16,899 nt of DNA. Source: Cylindrotheca closterium. Its lineage: Eukaryota > Bacillariophyta > Bacillariophyceae > Bacillariales > Bacillariaceae. Location of the stretch: assembly GCA_933822405.4 (NCBI GenBank), contig CAKOGP040001820.1, forward strand, positions 1 through 16,899. Direction: 5' to 3'. The position numbers and the translations under genes are program-made. Below are positions 8,695 through 14,675 of the stretch, piece after piece (position 1 is the stretch's first letter; each line of letters opens with the position of its first letter). Under the pieces are notes generated by a model. That model did not search any database, was not told the DNA's origin, and saw nothing but the letters and a program-made list of their open reading frames with translations.

Positions 8695-9263
8695 GTTGCG
8701 ACAAGACGCAACCATCAAGAGAGAGAAATGAAACCATTGAAGAACAAGTTAAAATCTGGTATTCACACCAAAGAAGGAAGTCGCAGTACTAAAGACAGTA
8801 AAGCTATCCTTGAAGCAAAGCACAATCTATGCTTCCAACAGATTGGGAATGAGATGAAAGCTGATTATGGAGAGCACAACGCTATTCTGATCGCTCGTTG
8901 CATGATGCAGATCAAGGCCAAAGTCAAACTTCATTCAACAGTATTACAGCAATCAAGGACTGAAGAAGTTTGGTGATGATGGAAAGGATGCTGTGGATAA
9001 GGAATTGAGACAAATGCTCCTGAGAGATTGTTGCACTCCCAAGTTTGTTAAAGACATGATCGCGTCTGAGCGAAAGAAGGCCCAATCAGCAATGATGTTA
9101 CTTGCGGAGAAGCAATTTGAAAAGACGATTAAAGGTCGCCTAGTATACCAAGGCGATGGAACTCGTGAATGGTTATCGCAAGAGGACACTGCAAGTCCAA
9201 CTGCATTGCAGGAAGCAATCACCACTACTTGTGTTATTGATGCACACGAAGGTAGAGATATAA
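8695..9263 (+). pseudogene. RT N-terminal region (plus-strand copia element, copy A), truncated
   Basis: After the TGA at 8692-8694 the same frame continues with a basic stretch and 'AKHNLCFQQIGNEMKADYGE'. Near 8920-8930 a small deletion (copy B has extra bases 'TTTGATACTGGCAAAG' here) shifts the frame. The new frame (from about 8930) reads 'FIQQYYSNQGLKKFGDDGKD', 'AMMLLAEKQFEKTIKGR', 'REWLSQEDTASPTALQEA' and 'CVIDAHEGRDI', the copia RT fingers region, closely parallel to the minus-strand element. It stops at 9263, a few residues before motif A, where an LTR fragment begins. The polymerase palm is absent, so no activity is possible. Confidence 0.82.
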
Positions 9264-9268
9264 TGCAA
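9259..9268. other. Duplication breakpoint: plus-strand RT joined to truncated LTR
   Basis: Upstream sequence is plus-strand RT ('HEGRDI', GATATAATG); downstream is the LTR from TGCAAGTTC. The LTR reads ...CTGCAAG at 2655-2661 and the related minus-strand RT reads GATATGATG at the matching place, so the shared bases at the join are TG (9264-9265). No target duplication is visible. This looks like an end-joining junction, not an insertion. Confidence 0.72.
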
Positions 9269-9543
9269 GTTCAATCTGTTTATCCGTTCACCTTCCACTG
9301 TAGTCGGTACTTTGATTAATATCCAACTTTGGCTCTTGCTTGAATCTTGTTTTCTTACATCATCAGCAAGATGATTTCCATAGAAATAAATTATCTTTTC
9401 CGACTCGCCACGCGCGATGTTTTTAGTCGTATCAGTCTTCATTTTTAGTCGTATCAGTCGACATCATTTCTCTATCGTTCACATGTATTCTCTTTTTCTC
9501 GTTTCTTCAAATATGTACTTCAAAAATCCTAATATATCCAACT
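9264..9543 (-). repeat. Truncated LTR of the minus-strand copia element, copy B
   Basis: It matches 2657-2936 with few substitutions. The pol-proximal end is at 9543, where the expected TGTTGG reads AGTTGG on the minus strand. The outer 271 bp, including the TATA-like run and the terminus, are missing because of the breakpoint at 9264. The 22-bp U3 doublet is intact at 9420-9458. The purine-rich stretch before the LTR on the minus strand (CGGCAGGAGTGA, 9555-9544) is the candidate polypurine tract. Confidence 0.85.
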
Positions 9544-9585
9544 CACTCCTGCCGTTTCATTAACATAGTTGATGACAACGGAACA

Positions 9586-10473
9586 TCAAAGGAAATTGCC
9601 TTGCTCCGAATCTTGTTCTCCTTGAATCAATGATCTGAAATCCCAAAATTTTTGTCCCTGTAGAGGTTTGCTCATGAAATCTCCCCACATCTTTTCAGTT
9701 GGACAATATTCAATAGTCACATTTCCTTTCTTGACTTGATCAGTCATAGAGAAATATTGAATGTTTGAAGCTCAGCTTTGCTTTCCGGCACTATCACGTC
9801 CATTCTTTTCCAATAGAATAGAACTCTTGTTGTCCTGATATAGGATGTTCTCTTCAACAGGATGACCTTGTGCTTCAACAAACAATTCTGTCCACAATAT
9901 CTGTGTTGCAGCATCATCGACACCAATCAATTCGGCTTCTGTTGAACTGTGACGGTTCAACTTCTGTTTCTTCGAGATTTTTTGTAATCCTCCTTCACCC
10001 ATAGTCAATACACCTCCAGTGTGACTTCTGAAATCTGGATGAACTGCAAATGAGGATGCATCAATATACCATTTGAAAGTTCGTAAATATTTTGCACTCA
10101 GCATCAGGTGCATTTAATACATCAGCTTCACTAGCTTCTTCCAATCAGTTTCATTTGGTTTCTGTACTCTTGTAGAAAGTACTGAAATAGTCGGAGCAAT
10201 ATCCAATCTCGCTCTCTTACTCAGAAATAATCCTTTGGCGATGAATGTGTGAAAAAGTTCACGTTTCTCATCATTCAATTTTTCTCCTTTTCCGATTGAT
10301 AGCAAATTGTTACTTGCTGGTGTCTTACACCCTTCATTCTCCTTGAACTTCACAGGAAATTCATTCAACATTCGATTAACATAGTCATCCATTCGGACTT
10401 TGACTTTCCCCCTTTTACTGAAATCCAGGGTCATTCCCAAATATTCATGAGTTTTTCCCCGCTTGGATTTGAC
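9586..10473 (-). pseudogene. pol: RT connection and RNase H of minus-strand copia pol, copy B
   Basis: This is the part of pol downstream of the 1.1-kb insertion. It starts in 'KSKRGKTHEYLGMTLDFSKR' (after the insertion breaks 'KPVKS'), runs through 'ARLDIAPTISVLSTRVQKPN' to TAA 10116-10114, then in the same frame the RNase H: 'WYIDASSFAVHPDFRSHTGG' (first Asp), 'SSTEAELIGVDD' (Glu), 'ILYQDNKSSILLEKNGR' (third acidic residue), then TGA 9774-9772 and on in frame ('NIQYFSMTDQVKKGNVTIEY', 'WGDFMSKPLQG') to a natural-looking TGA at 9588-9586, 42 bp before the LTR. The RNase H residues all survive here, unlike copy A. RNase H would degrade the RNA of the RNA-DNA hybrid. Confidence 0.85.
10467..10473. 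repeat. 7-bp target-site duplication ATTTGAC, left
   Basis: ATTTGAC precedes the left inverted repeat and recurs at 11595-11601 after the right one. Unit A has a single ATTTGAC (3748-3754) at the same place in the RT connection, i.e. an empty site. The offset between units changes by exactly 1128 bp (1121 + 7) across this point. Confidence 0.92.
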
Positions 10474-10508
10474 CAAGGATAGAAGGAGATATACTTCGAG
10501 CCTGCCGG
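10474..10508 (+). repeat. Left terminal inverted repeat
   Basis: 35 bp beginning CAAGGATAG and ending GCCTGCCGG, complementary to 11560-11594 except at one position (10497, C against the complement of T). Confidence 0.92.
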
Positions 10509-10583
10509 GTAGCTAAAAACGTTAACAGTAGAAATTTGTACGTAATATATTGTGTACAACCTGGATCTCAAAACGATCATCCG

Positions 10584-10916
10584 TCAGTAGTTGACTAGTC
10601 CGACTTCACCTTGTCCACCTTGGAATGCAGTGATATTTGCCTCATTGCAATTGTGTTTCAAATATCTTTTCAGCAAACCTAAACTTTGAAAGTAGCATGA
10701 TGGGTGCATGCATGCCATTGTTGGTCGAAACAAGGACAGAAGTCTATTGTTTTGTCCATACTGTATCCTTATGCTTCTCGCAACTCCCAAACCCCCGGTG
10801 CAGAATGCTTCATGACAGACGAATTCATCAGCGCTGGATTCTTTCACTCCGCATGCAAGGGCAAATTTGATGCCAAATGGGGAGGCTTTCTTTTGCAATA
10901 GTTTGGGATGTAACAT
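10584..10916 (-). CDS. Unrecognised 110-codon ORF inside the TIR element
   Basis: It overlaps the end of the upstream 99-codon ORF by 89 bp in another frame. The peptide is Cys-rich for its length ('FALACGVKESSADEFVCHEA', 'PTMACMHPSC', 'KHNCNEANITAFQGG') with no signal peptide, membrane segment or motif I can name. It has an ATG, but the homologous start may be an upstream exon or the 99-codon frame followed by a one-base shift or a small intron. It could be the middle of a decayed transposase or captured host sequence. Being the longer of two ORFs in a 1.1-kb element, it may also be chance. Confidence 0.3.
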   Translation of the reverse strand: MLHPKLLQKKASPFGIKFALACGVKESSADEFVCHEAFCTGGLGVARSIRIQYGQNNRLLSLFRPTMACMHPSCYFQSLGLLKRYLKHNCNEANITAFQGGQGEVGLVNY

Positions 10917-11127
10917 TGAATATATTTCCCCATGATATTGATATTTTTCCTTTTTCCAGTTGTCCAGTTGTCAGGTCTCCGGTTGCACCGATTGGAAGTT
11001 TTGCATTCCGTGAATATTGCTGTTCCTCAAAAAAATCGCGACATGCCTTCTTCTCTTCATCATTGATGCGCTGTTTTTGTGGTTTTTGCTGAGGCGCCAA
11101 AGCGGGATTCCCCTGTTGATCTGCCAT
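10828..11127 (-). CDS. Unrecognised 99-codon ORF inside the TIR element
   Basis: It starts at ATG 11127-11125, about 430 bp in from the right inverted repeat. The first 25 residues are Gln/Pro/Lys-rich and probably disordered ('MADQQGNPALAPQQKPQKQR'), followed by a charged segment ('INDEEKKACRDFFEEQQYSR') and 'IGATGDLTTGQLEKGKISIS'. No catalytic motif is visible. A clean ATG, a charged N-terminus and an orderly composition make it look more like a real protein start than the random ORFs nearby. It may be the N-terminus of a transposase or accessory protein whose remainder was deleted, leaving a non-autonomous element. I do not recognise the family. Confidence 0.35.
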   Translation of the reverse strand: MADQQGNPALAPQQKPQKQRINDEEKKACRDFFEEQQYSRNAKLPIGATGDLTTGQLEKGKISISWGNIFNVTSQTIAKESLPIWHQICPCMRSERIQR

Positions 11128-11559
11128 GTTTCACTAGCAGTTTCAAGGTTTGATTTTTCTATGATCCCTACCTTGCAGCCCAGAGAAAAGAGCATGTTCT
11201 TGTCGTGTCCCGAAAAGAAAGGAGTCGATTCGGAGACATCACGTTAATTTTGAAAAATGTAGTGAAGAAGTATGAAGGAGTATTCATCGGAAGGGTATGG
11301 GTTTAATGAAAAGAGTGAGCAAGGTAGGAGAAAATGAGGGGGGTACGAGAGCCTTTCGCGGTCAGGGCCATATGGCAAACGGCAAAAGAGCAATGATATG
11401 CTACCGTGGTACCACCATTGCTGTTATCACTTGAGAGCCGTGGCTTATTGGCTTGGCGAAAGAAAAAGGATTCTAGACTACTTCGAATAATCAATGCGCG
11501 GTTCGCGCTGAAAATCGAAGGTGGACAACAACGTCAACTCCTGTGCGAAGAGTTTTTGG
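11128..11559. other. Noncoding part of the TIR element, upstream of its ORFs
   Basis: This lies between the right inverted repeat and the ATG at 11127 and would hold the promoter of the minus-strand ORFs. I see no clear TATA box, tandem repeat or recognisable gene; only short unsupported ORFs occur on either strand. Confidence 0.45.
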
Positions 11560-11594
11560 CCGGCAGGCTCAAAGTATATCTCCTTCTATCCTTG
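11560..11594 (-). repeat. Right terminal inverted repeat
   Basis: On the plus strand it reads CCGGCAGGC ... CTATCCTTG. Its reverse complement matches the left repeat at 34 of 35 positions. It is followed directly by the second ATTTGAC. Confidence 0.92.
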
Positions 11595-11601
11595 ATTTGA
11601 C
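11595..11601. repeat. 7-bp target-site duplication ATTTGAC, right
   Basis: Partner of 10467-10473; the RT connection sequence ('TGGTTTGG...') resumes directly after it. Confidence 0.92.
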
Positions 11602-12099
11602 TGGTTTGGTCAAAACATACTTTTGATTCATCCATTCACAAAAATCATCATTCACTTTTGGATCGATGTGGCTTGATAACAGATCGTCCACATGAAATTG
11701 AATAGTTTGTTGCTTGCCATTCACAATCTTGTTGGCAATACATCCATTGTATGGATTGAAAATAAAACCATGTTTCTCCATGTCTCCTCTCAACTTTTTG
11801 TACCAGAGCATAGAGGCCTCTAACATCCCATAGATGGCTTGCAATACTCTCACGTAAATCACTTGTTTTCCGTTCTCAATTACAACGTAATCACAATACC
11901 TTGGCTCCAGTTGTATCATCATGTCGACCAATAATCCAGTGATCTTCATCATCACTCTGGATCTCGCATCCATTGGCATTTGAGTTTGAATAAATGCATT
12001 TGAAATTTCCAAAGACATCATATCTCGTCCTTCATATGCATCAATCACACATGTGATCATAATCGCTTCCAATGCTGCAGTCGGACTTGAAGTATCCTC
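11595..12099 (-). pseudogene. pol: Reverse transcriptase palm of minus-strand copia pol, copy B
   Basis: It continues in frame from the upstream ORF after TGA 12102-12100. 'CVIDAYEGRDMMSLEISNAF' contains motif A, but the catalytic Asp is Glu (codon 12009-12007; copia elements normally have Asp-Val/Ile-x-x-Ala-Phe). Motif B follows as 'LQAIYGMLEASMLWYKKL' and motif C as 'FHVDDLLSSH' with both Asp present (about 11700-11680), then 'DPKVNDDFCEWMNQKY'. The frame meets the TIR insertion within 'KPVKS' and reads a few residues into it. This is the only RT palm in the window; copy A lacks it through a 416-bp deletion. The enzyme would copy element RNA to DNA in particles, but the Glu substitution and the insertion argue against function. 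Confidence 0.85.
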
Positions 12100-13884
12100 T
12101 CAAGATAGCCATTCTTGAGTTCCATATCCTTTGTATACACATCTTCCTTTTATTTCACCAGTGTTTTTCTCTGCTAATAACATCATAGCATCTTGGGCTC
12201 TTCTTTTTCCCAAATCAGCCATGTCTTCAACATGAATTGGTTCCCAACATTCTCTTTGTATCAATTGGTCAAGTTCTTTCATCACAGCCTTATTACCTTC
12301 ATCTTTAAATAATTTCAGTCCCTTATTTAGGTAGTATTGTTGGATAAACAATACTCCTTCATTTTGAACTTTATCCTTGATTTGTTGCATGAATTGCGCA
12401 ATCAGAGTTGCCTTATCTTTTCCATATTCGGCTTTCTTGTCACTTCCAACCTGTTGGAATAGTAGATTGTATTTCGACTCTTTTTTCAGAATCCTTTTCC
12501 TTGAATTTTCCTTCATTGAAACTATGTCATTCAAATAACCTTTCAATTTCTTGACTTTTTCCTTTTTTCTCATTGCACTCCTGTTCTTTAACAAATTGGA
12601 CTTCAGTTTCTTTTGGTTCAGGTATTGTTGATTATACCTTGGTCGATCCCAATTATTGCGTTCGGGTGGTCTCATTTTTATTCCATCTTGAACATAAGAT
12701 TTACCACTCCTGGTTTTCCTTGGACTGAATATGTCCTCTTTATTCACTTCATCATTTTCATCATTATCGTTGTCACTTGATTCGTCCGAATTATTATCAG
12801 ATTCATTATTTTCATTTTCATTATCATCCAAATTTGCCACAAATTCGCGAACATCGTTGACTTGATTTTCACATTCTTTGATTTCATCTTGAATTTGATC
12901 AATTAAATCGTCATTTTCCTGATATGTTTTGCGTGTTTCCTTGATTTGTTCTTCATCGTTAAGTGATTCGACATCTTCCTTGTCTTTTTGTATGTCTTCC
13001 TCAATTTCTTGAATCTTTTCATTTAAATCTTCATCATTCTGATATTTTTCATTTGGATTGGGATCTTGATCGCAATTATCATCATCATTTCTCTGTCTCA
13101 ATTGTTCATAAATACTTGCAACACTCCTGTCTTCTGTCTGTTCTTCAACATTTTTGGTGTGCTCATTTTCATAGTTTTCAATAAATTCTTCCGCTTCTTC
13201 AAGTAAAGCTGCAATTTCATCTTGATCAATCTTTTCATTACAAAGATTCTCATTGCTTTGTTTGTATTCATTTTTGCGTGGAATATATGTATCATCCCAC
13301 AGTTCATCTGGGTCCACTCCTGCGAGCAAATCACCATCCAATATGATTTCACCATTCTTCCAATGATAAGTACGCAAATCACAAACGCCCTCGTCGTGTG
13401 CCATTTGTTCCACAATTTTGATCACTTGTTTGGTGATCGGAAGTACCGTTACATAGGGTCTTGTTACTGTCTTTTTTGTATTAAGATCAAGTAACATATG
13501 TCCCGCTTGTATGCTGTCATTTACTCCAAGATAAATACCATCAATCGTTCTTGATCGTTGACTGTTGTTGGTCGTGTGACCATATCCTTGTACAAAGGAT
13601 CCAATTTCAGCAACACATTCTTTTGAAAAATCCACCGGTTTTTGTCTCACAATCATATGTGGACTGTAATATTTCGAAATTCCCTCCTTTGCAGGATAAA
13701 AGTTAATAACCTTTGTCACATGCTTGAGTAAAGCAATAGTCAAAACCTTGGGAATTGCCTTGAACACCATTTGATGATCGTGTGCTCGGAATAATCCTTT
13801 TAATGTTTGATTGCTGCGCTCAATAGTTGGTTCGTGTTCGCCCGGCGCGGCATAATTCATGGTCACAACCATAATATCTTTCAT
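12100..13884 (-). CDS. pol: Integrase C-terminal half, acidic linker and RT fingers of minus-strand copia pol, copy B (open 594-codon fragment)
   Basis: The longest minus-strand open stretch. From the start it contains 'YAAPGEHEPTIERSNQTLK' with the integrase catalytic Glu, the post-core module 'LDLNTKKTVTRPYVTVLPIT' (about 13500-13440), then a long Asp/Glu/Asn-rich and probably disordered linker (about residues 200-390), 'PRKTRSGKSYVQDG' (7 residues of which copy A has lost), a basic stretch, 'FQQVGSDKKAEYGKDKATLI', 'VLFIQQYYLNKGLK', 'AMMLLAEKNTGEIKGR' and 'GTQEWLS' before TGA 12102-12100. The ATG at 13884 is not the native start; the frame is open back to TGA 13935-13933. It differs from copy A by scattered substitutions and a few indels. 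As a fragment it would have no complete enzyme. Confidence 0.8.
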   Translation of the reverse strand: MKDIMVVTMNYAAPGEHEPTIERSNQTLKGLFRAHDHQMVFKAIPKVLTIALLKHVTKVINFYPAKEGISKYYSPHMIVRQKPVDFSKECVAEIGSFVQGYGHTTNNSQRSRTIDGIYLGVNDSIQAGHMLLDLNTKKTVTRPYVTVLPITKQVIKIVEQMAHDEGVCDLRTYHWKNGEIILDGDLLAGVDPDELWDDTYIPRKNEYKQSNENLCNEKIDQDEIAALLEEAEEFIENYENEHTKNVEEQTEDRSVASIYEQLRQRNDDDNCDQDPNPNEKYQNDEDLNEKIQEIEEDIQKDKEDVESLNDEEQIKETRKTYQENDDLIDQIQDEIKECENQVNDVREFVANLDDNENENNESDNNSDESSDNDNDENDEVNKEDIFSPRKTRSGKSYVQDGIKMRPPERNNWDRPRYNQQYLNQKKLKSNLLKNRSAMRKKEKVKKLKGYLNDIVSMKENSRKRILKKESKYNLLFQQVGSDKKAEYGKDKATLIAQFMQQIKDKVQNEGVLFIQQYYLNKGLKLFKDEGNKAVMKELDQLIQRECWEPIHVEDMADLGKRRAQDAMMLLAEKNTGEIKGRCVYKGYGTQEWLS

Positions 13885-13932
13885 GTCATCAAATAGCAGT
13901 TTGAATTCGTTGTTGCAATAAATAGTTTTGAT

Positions 13933-14132
13933 TCAAAATTCAGCATGATTATAAATGCCTAAAATGTTAGCAATCGACTTGTAAATAGCATCATTTGTCC
14001 GATCTTTCAGTTGGAATTTGATTGCTTTGTCAATACTGACAAAAAACGCAACATTGTTGATAAACATAATGTCGATGCATAAATCCATGTTCAAATTGTG
14101 TTTCAGGAGTTCCTTGGGCACTTTGTTGGGAT
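13933..14132 (-). pseudogene. pol: Integrase core start of minus-strand copia pol, copy B
   Basis: It begins abruptly at 'YPNKVPKELLKHN' next to ATGAC (14133-14137), aligning with 'SPPEELCQHN' of the plus-strand integrase. It contains the first catalytic Asp in 'LCIDIMFINN' and ends at TGA 13935-13933 ('YNHAEF*'), after which the frame continues 'IKTIYCNNEFK' with Asn at the second catalytic Asp (13914-13912). The encoded peptide is identical to copy A. The protease, gag and LTR that should precede it are missing. Confidence 0.8.
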
Positions 14133-14137
14133 ATGAC

Positions 14138-14675
14138 AAAATATGAGTTTTTATGTTCCAAAATGGAAAGAAGGCAGCATGTTACGTGTGTGGCAACGAA
14201 GATCATATGTCTCCAAAATGCCCAAACAGACTGCTACCAAAGATCCAATGGAAGAATCAGGATAAATATGTTGACTATGGGAAGAAGCTCAATCTTAGTC
14301 AGATTGGAGCAACTGTCCCAGCTACTGTCCCAGCTACTATTCCAGCTATAGTTCCTGGAGCTTCAGCATCCACAAGTGGAGCATCAAGTGTTGCGGGAAG
14401 CATTAACACACCTTTGCAACTTGCTCATACTACAGGTAATCAAATGATGCAAGTTCCTTCTGGAATGCAGCTCATGCAGATTCCAACTCAAGGTGGCAGC
14501 ACTATTACTGTCCCTTATTCTATGAATGCTAACGGTGAGATTGCGTTCAGTGGAATGCAACTCAGCCGACAAGGCTTCAGTGGTGCTCAAGTGCGCCAAG
14601 GATTCGATGCAACTCAAGCTCGAACTCCGCAAGCTGTAAAAACTGGATATTTTGATATGTCAAATGTCTTTCACG
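14138..14675 (+). pseudogene. gag: gag, zinc-knuckle portion (plus-strand copia element, copy B)
   Basis: It is nearly identical to 5850-6390: TGA at 14144-14146, then 'FQNGKKAACYVCGNEDHMSP', CCHC knuckle at 14180-14221 (C-x2-C-x4-H-x4-C), and a Pro/Ser/Gln-rich tail. Open translation from 14153 to 15019 gives 288 codons, but homology leaves that frame at about 14656-14680; the frame one base back is blocked by TGA at 14653-14655 and open from there, so the step lies in that short window. The knuckle would bind element RNA in particles. The step is shared with copy A. Confidence 0.78.

Larger units (their letters stand above)
2065..9263 (+). mobile_element. Plus-strand Ty1/copia element, copy A (interrupted, 3' truncated)
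   Basis: This is the outer element of the nest in unit A. Its coding parts are gag (2065-2385, resuming at 5850), protease remnant (about 6420-6890), integrase and acidic linker (6893-8694) and the N-terminal part of RT (8695-9263). The domain order gag-PR-INT-RT is diagnostic of Ty1/copia. A minus-strand copia element occupies 2386-5844 within gag. The 3' side is cut at 9263, just after 'CVIDAHEGRD' and before RT motif A, where it is fused to a truncated LTR of unit B. No LTR of this element is identified, so the true 5' limit may lie upstream of 2065. Confidence 0.8.
2657..9263. repeat. Tandem duplication unit A
   Basis: Unit A runs from the LTR position TGCAAG (2657) to the breakpoint in plus-strand RT (9263), 6607 bp. 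Every block has a counterpart in unit B at offsets that change only at identifiable indels (6607 in the LTR, 8288 across the nested junction, 7671 in the acidic linker). It shares with unit B the nested junction, the gag frame step, TGA 5647 (minus strand) and TGA 5856, so both descend from one already-decayed locus. Confidence 0.82.
10474..11594. mobile_element. 1121-bp DNA transposon-like insertion with 35-bp terminal inverted repeats
   Basis: Both ends read inward CAAGGATAGAAGGAGATATA and continue to 35 bp with one mismatch (base 24, C left, T right). It is flanked by the 7-bp duplication ATTTGAC and absent from unit A, so it is a genuine, comparatively recent insertion. It carries two overlapping minus-strand ORFs of 99 and 110 codons in different frames with no recognised domain; neither is long enough for a full transposase, so the element is probably non-autonomous. 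A 7-bp duplication with CAAGG ends does not match TA (Tc1/mariner), TTAA (piggyBac), 3-bp (Harbinger) or the usual 8-bp (hAT) patterns; a MULE-like, P-like or Dada-like affiliation is possible but unproven. Confidence 0.9.
9264..14132 (-). mobile_element. Minus-strand Ty1/copia element, copy B (5' truncated, carrying a TIR insertion)
   Basis: It has the same content and 5' truncation as copy A, but RT, linker and RNase H are nearly full length. It is split by the insertion at 10474-11594. Remaining lesions are in-frame TGA at 13935-13933, TGA 12102-12100, TAA 10116-10114 and TGA 9774-9772; apart from the insertion the pol frame appears uninterrupted by indels. It is therefore the better reference for this family. 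Confidence 0.85.

Noticed and set aside
10620..10915. Short plus-strand ORFs (77 and 65 codons) in the TIR element
   Set aside because: They overlap each other and the minus-strand ORFs, lack recognisable motifs and start at arbitrary ATGs.
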